This document shows, in pieces, positions 1-9,594 of a DNA stretch of 64,000 bases; within the stretch, counting starts at the first letter, position 1; each line of letters starts with the position of its first letter. Position numbers and translations under genes: made by a program. The DNA comes from DATKJS01 sp964551995 (lineage in GTDB: Bacteria; Acidobacteriota; Aminicenantia; Aminicenantales; Saccharicenantaceae): contig CAZKFD010000011.1 of the NCBI GenBank assembly GCA_964551995.1, positions 186,001 to 250,000 of the forward strand. The letters are read 5' to 3'. Below the pieces are notes generated by a model, which did no database searches, was not told the origin of the DNA, and saw only the letters and a list, made by a program, of their open reading frames with translations.

Positions 1-25
1 GCCGCGCCGAACCGTCCGGCGGCTC

Positions 26-1399
26 TCATGCTTTGAACTGCTCCGGACGGAATTCCAGCAGTCTCCGGGCCTTGACGGCGTCGTTGGTGTTGAGGACGGC
101 GACGCAGGATTCGAAGGCGAGATCGGCCGGGCAGCTCAACGGCGTGCCCAGCCGGACGGCGTCGAAGAAGTTCTCGAGGTGCGGCTGGTGCGCGGGCTTG
201 GCCAACTCGACCGGCAGATTCCAACGCCCAGCCTCCTGGGTCATCCGGACGTCGACGAAGATGTTCTTTGAAGTGCTCTTCTGGATCGGGGCGGACTCGG
301 ATTCGAGGAGCCCGGCCTTGGCCAAAGAGTCCCATTCCGGCGCCGTGGGCTCTCGCATCGCCCAGTTCCCCTTGGACGGGATTTCGGACAGGACGATCGA
401 TCCGTTGTCTCCCATGAACGTCTCGTAGAAACCGCCATGCTGGGTGGTCGTCTGGACCTGATAGAAGGCGCGGGAGATGCCCCCCGGCCTCTCAAATTCG
501 TAGACGGCCATGACGTTGTCATACCACTGCCAATCTTTGTAATAGTCCATGCCGCCGCTGGCGACGACCGACCGGGGGTTCGCGCCAAAGACCCAGCTGA
601 AGAGGTCGATTTGGTGCGAGCCGAGGTCGACCATGGGGCCGCCGCCGTATTTTTTGAACAGGCGCCAGTTCCGGAATTCGGTCATCGAGCCGTAGCCGTA
701 CTTGTTGAGCGTGGCCGCGTCGATCGTGTATTTCTCGGGCCATCCGAGGAGCTCGCTCTTGGCCCGGTTCCACTGGGAGTAGGCGGCGGTGACCAGGCCG
801 AGAAGCCTGTGCTCCCGGATAAGGCGGTCGATGGCGTGGATGTAGCGGGGATTGGAGCGGCGCTGATGGCCGATCTGAAGGAGCTTGCCGGTTTCCCGGG
901 CCGTGAGGACCATCGAGCGGGCCTTCTCCAGAGAATTCGCCATCTCCTTTTCGCAGTAGACGTGGAGCCTGGCCCTGAGGCAGGCGTTGGCGTGATCGGC
1001 GTGCATCCAGTCGGGCGTCGCGATGACGACGGCCTGGAGGTCCTTCTCCTTGGCCAGGAGGTCGCGGAAGTCTTCGTAGACCCGGACGTCCTGCCCGTAT
1101 TTTTTGAGGTAGTTGTGGGTGTAGGTCTGGCTGTAGCTCCAGATGTCGCAGATCGCGAGGATCCGGATGGCCGGAATGCGGAGGATGGATTCGATGAGGA
1201 CCCGGCCCTGGGCGCCGCAGCCGATAACGGCAATGCGGAGCTCCTTGGGATTCTTCTCCGCGGCCGCCTTCACCCGGGGCGTTTGGGAGAGCGCTTTTCC
1301 GGCGAGCGCCAGGCTGAGGCCCGCCGCGGCCGAGGTCTTGAGGAAGTCCCGGCGCGACAGGCCGTCCTTCGCGTCCGGGCGTTTCGTCTTCGTGTGCAT
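26..1399 (-). CDS. Tat-exported Gfo/Idh/MocA family oxidoreductase
   Basis: Predicted NAD(P)-dependent sugar or polyol dehydrogenase of the Gfo/Idh/MocA family, 457 aa. A twin-arginine signal (RRDFLK, residues 16-21) followed by a hydrophobic alanine/leucine stretch predicts folded export to the periplasm, as for glucose-fructose oxidoreductase. The Rossmann motif GCGAQG is at about residues 60-65. The usual EKP motif reads EKE (about 150-152), so the family lysine is kept but the proline is not. A GSHQID motif near residue 262 supplies the family's catalytic-region histidine. A CAGGAG Shine-Dalgarno lies 8 nt before the ATG. It is the first of four family members within 12 kb. Substrate is not readable from sequence. 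Confidence 0.9.
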   Translation of the reverse strand: MHTKTKRPDAKDGLSRRDFLKTSAAAGLSLALAGKALSQTPRVKAAAEKNPKELRIAVIGCGAQGRVLIESILRIPAIRILAICDIWSYSQTYTHNYLKKYGQDVRVYEDFRDLLAKEKDLQAVVIATPDWMHADHANACLRARLHVYCEKEMANSLEKARSMVLTARETGKLLQIGHQRRSNPRYIHAIDRLIREHRLLGLVTAAYSQWNRAKSELLGWPEKYTIDAATLNKYGYGSMTEFRNWRLFKKYGGGPMVDLGSHQIDLFSWVFGANPRSVVASGGMDYYKDWQWYDNVMAVYEFERPGGISRAFYQVQTTTQHGGFYETFMGDNGSIVLSEIPSKGNWAMREPTAPEWDSLAKAGLLESESAPIQKSTSKNIFVDVRMTQEAGRWNLPVELAKPAHQPHLENFFDAVRLGTPLSCPADLAFESCVAVLNTNDAVKARRLLEFRPEQFKA

Positions 1400-1720
1400 A
1401 AAACGACTCCTGGCTCCGTCGAGTCCAGCCCATCATACTACAAAACCGAGCGGCAAAAAAAGCCCGCGAGAGGCCGGAAAAAACCTGCCCGTCGCGCCTC
1501 CTGCCCTCATGTCCGCGGCCGGGGCGCGCCCTCAATCATCTCAGGCGCAGGGACCGGTCACCTTTTCTATAAGCGGTGGACGCGGGTCCTCTGGGCCTGG
1601 CTTCGCCGGCTTCCGTTTTTCTCCGTGATAGGGTATTATATAAAGAGCGCGGAAAGGGTCGGGCTGGCGGTTTTAAGAGAAGTTTGGCTGTTTTGAAAAG
1701 CATGTATTGTGAGGACGGCG
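1400..1720. other. Divergent intergenic region
   Basis: Spacer between the minus-strand Gfo/Idh/MocA gene and the plus-strand protease lipoprotein. I see no gene. A TATGAT -10-like hexamer facing the minus-strand gene lies near 1430, without a good -35. A TATTATATAAAG A/T-rich block near 1632-1643 is the only candidate for a plus-strand promoter. Neither is strong. Confidence 0.4.
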
Positions 1721-3793
1721 ATGCGAACAAAATGGCTCTGTTGGCTCGGTTCGACCCTGATCATCCTATCGGCTTTGAGCTGCGGCGGTAGCAGTAGCAG
1801 CCCGACTCCGACCCCCACTCCCACCCCTCCGAGCGTGACGGTCAGCCCGGAGACGGCGACGCTGTCCCCGGGCGCGGCCCAGCAGTTCACGGCCACGATC
1901 GCGAACGCGACGGACCAGACGGTCAGCTGGGAAGTCAACAACGTCCAGGGCGGGAGCGCGACCTACGGACTGATCTCTGAAGGCGGCGTGTACATCGCCC
2001 CGACGAACATCTCGGGCTTGTCCAGCGTGACGGTGACGGCCGTCTCCTTCGATGACCCCACGAAGACAGGGACCGCCACGGTGACCTTCCAATCGGGTTC
2101 GAGCGTCAAAGTGGTCATCGCCGCGAACGGAGCTCCCATCCCGGTCCTGACGTTCGGGTCGTACACCCTCTCCGCGACGGTCAGCGGGACTACCAATACG
2201 GCCCTCACCTGGCAGGTCAACGGCGTCACCGGAGGCGGCTCGACGACGGGCACGGTCACCCAGGCGGGGGTCTATTATGCGCCCCATTCGGTGCCGGTTT
2301 CCACGGCGGCGAACAACGACGGCCAGACGACCGACGTGATTTTGACGGCGATTTCCCAGGCGGACACCACGGCCTCGGATTCGGTGATCGTCGTCCCGAC
2401 CCCCCCGCAGACGTCGCGCTTCCCGCTGCCGGTCCCGCTCGGGACGTCCGGCGGAAATGCGCATGACTTGTCGACCTCCGGGAATTACACGTTCTGCTGC
2501 GGCGGGACCATCGGGTCGCTCGTGTCCCGGGGCGGTCAGCTGTACATCCTGAGCTGCAACCACGTCTTGGCCCGGAGCGACGCGGCCTCGATCGGCGACG
2601 CGATCATCCAGCCGGGGCTTATCGACAACAACTGCGCCGTTGCCGGCACGAACACGGTCGCGAACCTGTCGCAGTTCTTCAATCTGGAGACGGGCGCCCT
2701 GCCGAACGTGGATGCCGCGATCGCCGAAATCGTGTCCGGCGCCGTCGAGCCGCTGGGGACCATCCTCGAGCTGGGCGGCACGGCGAGCGGCAGCCAGCCG
2801 ACCGACGGGACGCCCAATCCCGGACCGGGCGTGACACCCACGGTGGGACGCCCGGTTGCTAAGAGCGGGAGGTCGACGGGCCTGACCTGCTCTCAGATCA
2901 CCTCCGTCAGCACGTCGATCAGCGTTGAATACCAGAAAGGATGCAATACGGGCTCGACCTACGACGTGGATTTCGACAATCAAGTCGACGTCAGCGGCGT
3001 GGGCTTCAGCGCCTTCGGCGACTCGGGCTCGCTCATCGTCACCCAGGACACGTCGGACCCCGTCGGACTGCTCTTCGCCGGCTCCGATACGGACACGGTC
3101 GCCAATCCCCTGGACGACGTCCTCTCGCAACTCGCAGACCCGTCGACGGGGGAGAAGCCTGTTTTTGTCGGAGATTCGACGGTCGGAGCCCATGCCGTCG
3201 CCGCCTGCTCGATCCCCCAGCCCACGTCGTCCCTGGCCGTAATCCTGCAGGGGCAGGCGGCTTTGTCGAATCTCGCCCTGGAGGCCGCCACCGCGGCCCG
3301 CGACGCTCATGCCGAAGAGCTGATGACGGCGCACCCCGAGATCCAGGCTTTGGGCGTGGGCGCGAGCTGCGACAATCCCCGGGAGAGCGCCGTCCTTCTG
3401 TTCGTGCCGAAAGGGCCGTCCCATGCGGGTCTTCCACCTCTCGTGGGCGGGATCCGCACGCGCATCGTCGAGGTCACCACGAACAGGATATCAGGCTCTC
3501 TCTCGGCCGAAGAGAGCTCCATCCTCATTCAGTCGGTGGCGCTGCCCCCGCTCGCCTACGCCATCTCCGAGGCCGAAGTGGAACGGGCGAAGGCGGTCCA
3601 ATCGGCTCACCGGGATGCCCTGATGCGCCAGCACGGCGTCCAGGGCGTCGGCGTGACGTCGAGCCTGGATTCCCCAGGCGAGGCAGCGTTGATGATTTTC
3701 GTCATCCGCGGGGTCGCGCACGACCCGATCCCGCCGGTCATCGACGGCCTGCGGACCCGGATCCGCGAAACAAGCCGCTTCCGGGCCCGCTAG
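1721..3793 (+). CDS. Ig-like (BIG2-type) lipoprotein with Nal1-like trypsin-fold peptidase domain
   Basis: Predicted cell-surface serine-peptidase-like lipoprotein, 690 aa. I chose ATG 1721 because GAGGA sits 6 nt upstream; a GTG at 1709 is the alternative. A short hydrophobic signal ends in SALSC (lipidated Cys about 21), followed by a Ser/Gly and Pro-Thr repeat linker. Two Ig-like domains follow (about 38-125 and 130-226). A chymotrypsin-like domain shows SCNHVLA (His about 281), NVDAA (Asp about 331) and GDSGS (Ser about 435), a complete candidate triad in the Nal1/bacterial S1-like style. The C-terminus holds two homologous repeats of about 75 residues (about 515-595 and 605-690), each with H-x-x-x-L-M, a GVG/GVT core and G-x-R-T-R-I. 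Substrate unknown. Confidence 0.8.
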   Translation: MRTKWLCWLGSTLIILSALSCGGSSSSPTPTPTPTPPSVTVSPETATLSPGAAQQFTATIANATDQTVSWEVNNVQGGSATYGLISEGGVYIAPTNISGLSSVTVTAVSFDDPTKTGTATVTFQSGSSVKVVIAANGAPIPVLTFGSYTLSATVSGTTNTALTWQVNGVTGGGSTTGTVTQAGVYYAPHSVPVSTAANNDGQTTDVILTAISQADTTASDSVIVVPTPPQTSRFPLPVPLGTSGGNAHDLSTSGNYTFCCGGTIGSLVSRGGQLYILSCNHVLARSDAASIGDAIIQPGLIDNNCAVAGTNTVANLSQFFNLETGALPNVDAAIAEIVSGAVEPLGTILELGGTASGSQPTDGTPNPGPGVTPTVGRPVAKSGRSTGLTCSQITSVSTSISVEYQKGCNTGSTYDVDFDNQVDVSGVGFSAFGDSGSLIVTQDTSDPVGLLFAGSDTDTVANPLDDVLSQLADPSTGEKPVFVGDSTVGAHAVAACSIPQPTSSLAVILQGQAALSNLALEAATAARDAHAEELMTAHPEIQALGVGASCDNPRESAVLLFVPKGPSHAGLPPLVGGIRTRIVEVTTNRISGSLSAEESSILIQSVALPPLAYAISEAEVERAKAVQSAHRDALMRQHGVQGVGVTSSLDSPGEAALMIFVIRGVAHDPIPPVIDGLRTRIRETSRFRAR

Positions 3794-3828
3794 AGCCCTG
3801 GGGCCAAACGCGTCTGCCCGGCGCCCCG

Positions 3829-4818
3829 CTATTTCTTCATATCCTTGTCGAAAGCGACCAGGGAAGGCGAGAAGTTCATCCGGCGGACGAACTCGAGCGA
3901 TTCCGCCGCGCCGAGCTCGCGGTCCATGGCGTTGTCCTCCCACTCGACCGAAAGCGGGCCTTCGTAGCCGATGGCGTTGAGCTCGCGGATGATGCCCTCG
4001 AAATCGACGTCGCCGTGCCCGAGAGACCGAAAGTTCCAGCCCCGGCGGACGTCGCCGAAGGCGAGGAAGGAGCCGAGGATCCCGGCCTTGCCGTCGAGCG
4101 TCACGGCCACGTCCTTCATGTGGACGTGGTAGACGCGGTCGGCGAACTCGCGGATAAAGAGAGGCGGCTCAAGGCCCTGCCAGACGAGGTGGCTGGGATC
4201 GAAGTTGAGGCCGAGGGTGAGCCTGCGGTTGAACGTCTCGAAGAGGCGGCAGGTCGTGTAGAGGTCGAAGGCGATCTCCGTCGGATGAACCTCGAGGGCG
4301 AATTTGACGCCTTGCTTGTCGAATTCGTCGAAGATGGGCGTCCAGAGGTCGCGGATCTTTGCGTAGCCGGCCGCCACCATTTCCTCGGTCGTCGCCGGGA
4401 ATGAGTACCAAGCCTTCCAGACGGGCGAGCCCATGAAGCCGTTGACGACGTAGCATCCCATGACTCGAGCCGCCCGGGCTACGGCCTTCATCTCCTCGAC
4501 GGCCCACTTGCGGAGGGCGTCGGGCTTGCCGCGGACCGCGGCCGGCGCGAAACCGTCGAGCCGGGGGTCGTATTCGTCGCCGACGCATTGGCCGGCGAGG
4601 TGGGCGCCGAACGCCCAGCACTTGAGACCGTACTTCTTAAGGACCCGCTTCTTCTCCCGGACATAGGCGGCGCTCGAGGCCGCTTTGCGGACGTCCATGT
4701 GATCGCCCCAGCAGGCGATCTCCAGGCCGTCGTAGCCCCAGCCGGAAGCCTTCTTGCAGATCTCCTCGAACGGCAGGTCGGCCCACTGGCCGGTGAACAG
4801 CGTGACAGGTCGTGCCAT
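3829..4818 (-). CDS. Sugar phosphate isomerase/epimerase (xylose-isomerase-like TIM barrel)
   Basis: Cytoplasmic TIM-barrel protein of the AP-endonuclease-2/xylose isomerase-like family, 329 aa and full length, with no export signal. Metal-binding landmarks of the family are visible in order: DGLEIACWGDH near the N-terminus, FALEVHPTE mid-protein, NFDPSHLVWQG, HMKDV and SVEWEDN, giving the Glu/Asp/His set expected for a divalent metal site. AGGAGG precedes the ATG by about 8 nt. The upstream gene on the same strand (Gfo/Idh/MocA, stop 4834) ends 15 nt before this start, so the two are surely co-transcribed. Such pairs act together on oxidised or keto sugars. Exact reaction unknown. Confidence 0.88.
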   Translation of the reverse strand: MARPVTLFTGQWADLPFEEICKKASGWGYDGLEIACWGDHMDVRKAASSAAYVREKKRVLKKYGLKCWAFGAHLAGQCVGDEYDPRLDGFAPAAVRGKPDALRKWAVEEMKAVARAARVMGCYVVNGFMGSPVWKAWYSFPATTEEMVAAGYAKIRDLWTPIFDEFDKQGVKFALEVHPTEIAFDLYTTCRLFETFNRRLTLGLNFDPSHLVWQGLEPPLFIREFADRVYHVHMKDVAVTLDGKAGILGSFLAFGDVRRGWNFRSLGHGDVDFEGIIRELNAIGYEGPLSVEWEDNAMDRELGAAESLEFVRRMNFSPSLVAFDKDMKK

Positions 4819-4833
4819 AATCGTTTCCTCCTT

Positions 4834-6009
4834 TTATTCCATGCGGACCCAGGCGGCCCCTTCAGCTGAGCTTTCGACGCACTTCTCGATGAAGCAGACG
4901 CCGCGGACGCCGTCCTCGGCCCCTGGAAAATCGAGATCATCGGCCGCAAGCGCTTCGCCCCGGAGCTTCTTGGCCAGGGCCGGAATAAAGGTCGAGTAGG
5001 TGTTGGCGAAGGCCTCGAAGTAGCCTTCGGGGTGCCCGGACGGGATGCGTGACAGGCTCTGGGCCCTGGGGGACATCGGGTCGCGGCCGCGCGACAGCAT
5101 CGCCGTCGGCCGGTCCAGGCACGAGACGCGGGCGTTGTTCGGGAACTCTTGGAACCATTCGACCGCCCCCTCGACGCCGTAAATCCGGAGACGCAGGGCG
5201 TTGTCGTGGCCGATGGCAATTTGGGAGCTCCAGTACACGCCCTTGGCCCCGCCCCGGTAGTTCACCATGATCGTGGCGTTGTCCTCGAGCGGCCGCCCGG
5301 CGCCGAAACGGTCGAGCCGGGCGCAGAGCGACTCAATTCGCAGGCCGGTCATATAGCCTGCCATGAATTCGATGTGGCTGCCGATGTCGCCGACGCAGTT
5401 GGAGATGCCGGCGACCTTGGGGTTCGTCCGCGAGAGGGCCTGCTTCTGGCCCGTGTCCTCGAGTTTCGTTGCCAGCCATTCCTGGGGATACTCGGCGTTG
5501 ATGAAGCGGATCGCGCCGATATCCCCTGAGGCGATCATGTCCCGGATGTGCTTGACCATGGGGTAGCCTGCGTAGGCGTAGGTCACGCAGAACAACAGGC
5601 CCTTTTCCTTGGCGAGGCGGGCCAGGTGCGCCGCGTCCTCGGAGCTCGTCGCCAGCGGCTTTTCGCAGACGACGGGGAAGCCGTGCTCGAGGGCGGCCCG
5701 TGCGGCGGGGTAATGGGCGTTGTTTGTCGTGACGACGACGATGAAGTTGGGCCGGTCGTCGCGCTTCGCCTCCGTGCGGATCATTTCCTCGAACGTGTGA
5801 TAGAGGCGTTCTTTCGGGAGGTCCAACAGCCCTCCCGTGACCAGGGTGTTTTCATAAGATTGGGAGAAGCAGCCGCAGACGATGTCTGCCTTCCCGTCCA
5901 TGGCGATGGCCTTGCGGTGGACGTCGCCGATGAACGCCCCCTGGCCGCCTCCGATCATGCCGTAGCGAAGCTTCGGGGTCTTGGCTCCCGACGCCTGTCC
6001 TTCGATCAT
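4834..6009 (-). CDS. Gfo/Idh/MocA family oxidoreductase (cytoplasmic)
   Basis: NAD(P)-dependent oxidoreductase, 391 aa, lacking a signal peptide and so probably cytoplasmic, unlike its three relatives in this window. The N-terminal Rossmann segment contains MIGGGQGAFIG and the catalytic-region EKPLATS motif is intact. The C-terminal alpha/beta domain carries the NCVGDIGSH segment, placing His in the usual active-site position. It is followed after 15 nt by the TIM-barrel isomerase at 3829-4818. The pairing suggests sequential oxidation and isomerisation of a sugar derivative. Assignment to a specific sugar is not possible. Confidence 0.9.
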   Translation of the reverse strand: MIEGQASGAKTPKLRYGMIGGGQGAFIGDVHRKAIAMDGKADIVCGCFSQSYENTLVTGGLLDLPKERLYHTFEEMIRTEAKRDDRPNFIVVVTTNNAHYPAARAALEHGFPVVCEKPLATSSEDAAHLARLAKEKGLLFCVTYAYAGYPMVKHIRDMIASGDIGAIRFINAEYPQEWLATKLEDTGQKQALSRTNPKVAGISNCVGDIGSHIEFMAGYMTGLRIESLCARLDRFGAGRPLEDNATIMVNYRGGAKGVYWSSQIAIGHDNALRLRIYGVEGAVEWFQEFPNNARVSCLDRPTAMLSRGRDPMSPRAQSLSRIPSGHPEGYFEAFANTYSTFIPALAKKLRGEALAADDLDFPGAEDGVRGVCFIEKCVESSAEGAAWVRME

Positions 6010-6098
6010 GGCTCACCTTCCTGCGGGATTTTTACCACTATTGGCTCCGGCGATGCAAGCCTGTCCCCCAAGGACGGGACGGCCTTGGATAAGGAGCG

Positions 6099-6139
6099 GT
6101 CAAACCTGAGAGCGCTTGACGGGAATCTGCTGGTTTGAC
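6099..6139. repeat. 8-bp perfect inverted repeat in intergenic spacer
   Basis: GTCAAACC at 6099-6106 is the exact reverse complement of GGTTTGAC at 6132-6139, separated by 25 nt. It lies between the HEAT-repeat gene (stop 6162) and the next minus-strand gene (start 6009). No T-tract follows, so an operator or a weak RNA stem is more likely than an intrinsic terminator. Confidence 0.35.
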
Positions 6140-6161
6140 GCCTTCTTCGTTCTCCGGCGTC

Positions 6162-8219
6162 CTATCTTTTCGTGAGCGCCTGCCGGATCTGTTCCGTTGC
6201 CGTCTTGGCCTCGGCGGCGACGGACGGGTCCGACTCGAGCGACTCGGCCATCCGAAGGCCGGGCTCGCACGGGAAGCGCGGCAGCAGCCCCAGAACGAGC
6301 CTCCTTTCCTCGGGCCGTGTGCTCAGTGAGAGCGCCTGAGCGAGGTCGGCTACGGCGGCTTCGGGCTGCCTGTACGGTTCGAGTCCGACCATGCGGACAA
6401 AGGCCCGCAGGGAGAGGACTCTATATGTGAGATTGTCCGACTTGGCGGCGATGCCGAGGACGTCGTCGCGCGCCGAGACGTCGGGCCACTCGGCCAGGCC
6501 CCGCACCGCCGCGTCGACGATTTCCTTGTTCCGGTCGGCGAGGGCCCTCCGCATCGCCGGGAGGGCCGTGTCGTCTCCGATCTTGCCGAGAATACGGAGG
6601 AGGTCGGCCACGTGCCGCGGGTCCTTTTCGCTGGCGAGCAGGTTCTCGGCGGCTTCGCCGCGGGCAAGCGGTCTCGGGATTGTGAGGGCCAGTGAGGCCA
6701 CGGCGTTTTGCATCTCTTCCCGAATGGTTTCGTCCTCGATCGTGAAGAGGAGCGCCAGAAGGCTCCTCAAATCTGCGGGCAAACAGACGTCTCCGAGAGC
6801 CCTGACGGCGCGGAGGCGGAGCGATGTCTCCGCCCCCGACCGGACGATCTCCATGAGCGCCGGCTTCGCGGCCGCGATCCGTCGTGCGTCGGCGGCCTGG
6901 ATGAGCTCGGCCTTGATTCCGGCGTCGGGTTCCGTCCCCAGCAGCTCCAGGATCGCGGTATCGACGTCGGACCCTTTGAGCCGCGACAGGGCCACTCGGG
7001 CGAGGGCCTGCTCATCGCCCGTCGCCCGGGCGGCCCGGGACGCCAGCATCGCCACGGCCGTCGCGTTGCCGGCCTTGCCGATCGACCGCAATGCCTCCAT
7101 CCGGACTTCCGGCGAGGAGCTGTCGGCGGCCTTCACGAGCGAGGGGAGGACGATAACCGCCGGGTAGGACGCCAGGGCCGACGCGAGCTCGGCCTGCTGC
7201 GGTCCGGGGAGCTTGTCAAGGAACGGGAGCACGGCCGGGATCTCCGAGGCCTCGAAGACCTCCGGGATCAGTGAGACGGCCGGTGCATAAAGGATAGCGT
7301 CGCGCCCGGAGAGGGCGCTTATGATAAGCTTCACCTGGTCTGTCCTTCCGGCCGCCCGGACCCGCCCGCAGAAGGCGGCTTGGCGGTCGATGGCAGGCAG
7401 GGTCGTGGCGAACAGCTGCTCGTAAAGGCCTGCGGCTTCGTCCTTCTTCCCTTCCTTCAGCCGTTTCTCCGCGCACAGCAGGAGGGCCGAAGCGGCTTCG
7501 GCTTTGGGCTGGCCTTGGGCCGCGGCGAGTAAAGCCTCGAGGCCGCGGACGGCATCGGCCGTCCCGATCTTTCCCAGGGCCTCGACCGCACCGAGGGCGG
7601 TTTCAGGATCGCTTCCCTCGGCCAGGCGCCTCAGCGCCGGAACGGCCGCGGCGCACTCCCGGTCTCCGAGTGTCGAGACGATCCCCCGTCTGATGTCGTC
7701 CCTGGCTTTTCCTAGGGCCGACATCAGGGCCCGGTCGGCCTCGTCCCCGGGGATCTTTTCCAGGGCGTAGCGCGCCGGGTCCGTCGTTTCGGGATTGAGC
7801 AGCATCGCCTCGAGCACGGGGACCGACGCCGCGCTTCCGATGAGGCGCAGGGAGCGGCAGGCGGCTATCACGCCTCCGGGCGCGGGATGGGACCGCAGGA
7901 ACGTTAGGAGCTTGGCCTCGCATTCCTTACGCGTCGCGGGGTTGTCCTTGTGCGCCAGGACATAGGCTCTCAGCCTCATGAGCGGGCCCACGCCCCGGTC
8001 GTAACGATACGCGGCGAGCTCCTTGAGGATCTGGTCCAGGGCATCATAGGTGAGGCCCATGGACTGTTTGACCTGCTTCGATTGCTGGGCCGAAGGCGCA
8101 GCCGGCGCGCCCGCGCCGCCCCCAGCCTGCGCGAGGAGGGGCAGACCCAGGAGGACGGCGATGGTGAAACAGGCGATTTTCCGCATCGGGCCATGATTCC
8201 TATGCCATGTTTTTCTCAT
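6162..8219 (-). CDS. Exported HEAT-repeat protein
   Basis: Alpha-helical HEAT-repeat scaffold of 685 aa with an N-terminal signal peptide ending around LLAQA. I place the start at ATG 8219: a GGAGG sequence lies 6 nt upstream, overlapping the stop codon of the preceding gene (8231). The open frame continues upstream inside that gene but shows no coding character there. Repeated helical units of 30-35 residues (for example VPALRRLAEGSDPETALGAV and LRSIGKAG patterns) cover most of the protein. It probably serves as a periplasmic protein-binding scaffold. Tight coupling to the Tat-exported oxidoreductase upstream suggests a shared process, which the sequence does not name. Confidence 0.85.
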   Translation of the reverse strand: MRKTWHRNHGPMRKIACFTIAVLLGLPLLAQAGGGAGAPAAPSAQQSKQVKQSMGLTYDALDQILKELAAYRYDRGVGPLMRLRAYVLAHKDNPATRKECEAKLLTFLRSHPAPGGVIAACRSLRLIGSAASVPVLEAMLLNPETTDPARYALEKIPGDEADRALMSALGKARDDIRRGIVSTLGDRECAAAVPALRRLAEGSDPETALGAVEALGKIGTADAVRGLEALLAAAQGQPKAEAASALLLCAEKRLKEGKKDEAAGLYEQLFATTLPAIDRQAAFCGRVRAAGRTDQVKLIISALSGRDAILYAPAVSLIPEVFEASEIPAVLPFLDKLPGPQQAELASALASYPAVIVLPSLVKAADSSSPEVRMEALRSIGKAGNATAVAMLASRAARATGDEQALARVALSRLKGSDVDTAILELLGTEPDAGIKAELIQAADARRIAAAKPALMEIVRSGAETSLRLRAVRALGDVCLPADLRSLLALLFTIEDETIREEMQNAVASLALTIPRPLARGEAAENLLASEKDPRHVADLLRILGKIGDDTALPAMRRALADRNKEIVDAAVRGLAEWPDVSARDDVLGIAAKSDNLTYRVLSLRAFVRMVGLEPYRQPEAAVADLAQALSLSTRPEERRLVLGLLPRFPCEPGLRMAESLESDPSVAAEAKTATEQIRQALTKR

Positions 8220-8230
8220 CGGGGTCCTCC

Positions 8231-9577
8231 TCACTCGGGAAGCAGCCATGGCTTGCGGTACGCGTGGCTGAGAAGCCGTTCGGCCTCGGAGTCGTCGATG
8301 GTGGTTTCGGCTAGGGGATCCCAGCGGATCTTCCTCCCGACCTCCATGGCGATGACGCCGAGGTGGCCGACGCTGGCCGAGCGGTGGGCGGTCTCCGCCG
8401 GGGCGATGGTCAGGGCCCGGCTGCGGACGCAGTCGAGGAAGTTCTGCCAATGGTCCCGGCTTCTGTAAAGGCGGATGTCGCCGGGACCGACCGTCTCGCG
8501 CTTGAGGCTCTCCGGCTCCGTCTCGAACTGGCCGCGGTCAACCCAGATCCAGCCGTACTCGCCGATCCACTTCGTGCCGCTCCAGATCTCCTCGTATCCT
8601 CCGGCGATGATCATGGGCGTTCCGTCGGCATATTTGGCCTTCAGGTAATAGCGGGTCGGGCTGTTGTAGATGCCGCCCGTCGGAAACTCGCCCGTGCCTT
8701 CCATTTCCACCGGGCCGGTCGCGTCCCATCCCATGCCCCAGTGGGCGATGTCGACGTGATGGCCGACCCAGTCCATGAGCTGGCCGCCGCCGAAATCCAT
8801 GTTCCAGCGCCAGTTCATGTGAACGCGGGCCTTGCAGTAGGGCCACCACGGCGCCGGGCCGATCCAGAAGTTATAGTCGAGGTTCGGCGGCGGGGGGACG
8901 AGCGCCTCCTGACCGAAGGTCCCGGCGAAATCGTAGTGGCCGGAGGGGAGCCCAACCTCGATCTTATTGATCTTCCCGATGCGGCCGTTGCGGACGAGCT
9001 CGGCGGCCTGGTGGAAATTCTCGACGGAGCGCTGCCAGGAGCCCGTCTGCCAGACACGGCCGTAGCGCTTCACAGCTTCGCACAGGGCGCGCCCCTCCCT
9101 CAGGTTGTGTGTCAGGGGCTTCTCGCCGTAGACGTCCAGTCCGGCACGCAGGGCGGAGATGGCCAGGATAGCGTGCCAATGGTCGGGAACTGCGAGCGAC
9201 ACGACGTCGAGGTCCTGGCGCTGGAAGAGCTCCCGGAAGTCGTGATAGGTCGCGCAGGCCGTGTTGCCGTACTTCTTGTTGACCGTGTCACGGGCCTCGG
9301 CCAGATGCTCGGCGTCGAGGTCGCAGACGGCGACCCACTGGACCTCGGGCTTTTCGAGGAAGCTCTGCATGTTGCCGGGGCCCATCATGCCGAAGCCGAC
9401 GCCGGCCATGACGATGCGGTCGGAGGGAGCGACGGCGCCGCCCTTGCCGAGGGCCGCGGCCTTGACGATCGTCGGGAAGCCCAGGGCTCCCGCCGCCGCT
9501 GCCGCCGCGGCGCCGCCCCCGATCGCAGCGGTGCGGAGGAATTGCCTGCGGTTCATTTTGGCGCGCTTTTCACTCAT
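8231..9577 (-). CDS. Tat-exported Gfo/Idh/MocA family oxidoreductase
   Basis: Periplasmic NAD(P)-dependent oxidoreductase, 448 aa. The N-terminus carries a Tat motif (RRQFLR) and a long alanine-rich hydrophobic region. The Rossmann domain follows (MAGVGFGMMGPGN), then GEKPLTHNL for the EKP motif, then a C-terminal domain with the tryptophan-rich WPYCKARVHMNWRW segment and WVGHHVD. These are typical of the large Tat-exported Gfo/Idh/MocA proteins common in Planctomycetes and Acidobacteria. Its stop codon overlaps the ribosome-binding site of the HEAT-repeat gene. Upstream, the SDR gene ends 17 nt before its start. Substrate unknown. Confidence 0.92.
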   Translation of the reverse strand: MSEKRAKMNRRQFLRTAAIGGGAAAAAAAGALGFPTIVKAAALGKGGAVAPSDRIVMAGVGFGMMGPGNMQSFLEKPEVQWVAVCDLDAEHLAEARDTVNKKYGNTACATYHDFRELFQRQDLDVVSLAVPDHWHAILAISALRAGLDVYGEKPLTHNLREGRALCEAVKRYGRVWQTGSWQRSVENFHQAAELVRNGRIGKINKIEVGLPSGHYDFAGTFGQEALVPPPPNLDYNFWIGPAPWWPYCKARVHMNWRWNMDFGGGQLMDWVGHHVDIAHWGMGWDATGPVEMEGTGEFPTGGIYNSPTRYYLKAKYADGTPMIIAGGYEEIWSGTKWIGEYGWIWVDRGQFETEPESLKRETVGPGDIRLYRSRDHWQNFLDCVRSRALTIAPAETAHRSASVGHLGVIAMEVGRKIRWDPLAETTIDDSEAERLLSHAYRKPWLLPE

Positions 9578-9594
9578 CCTTCACTCCTCTCTTC

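Noticed and set aside
8231..8450. N-terminal extension of the HEAT-repeat protein
   Set aside because: The upstream 77 codons are Arg/Pro-rich shadow translation of the oxidoreductase gene; ATG 8219 has GGAGG at correct spacing.
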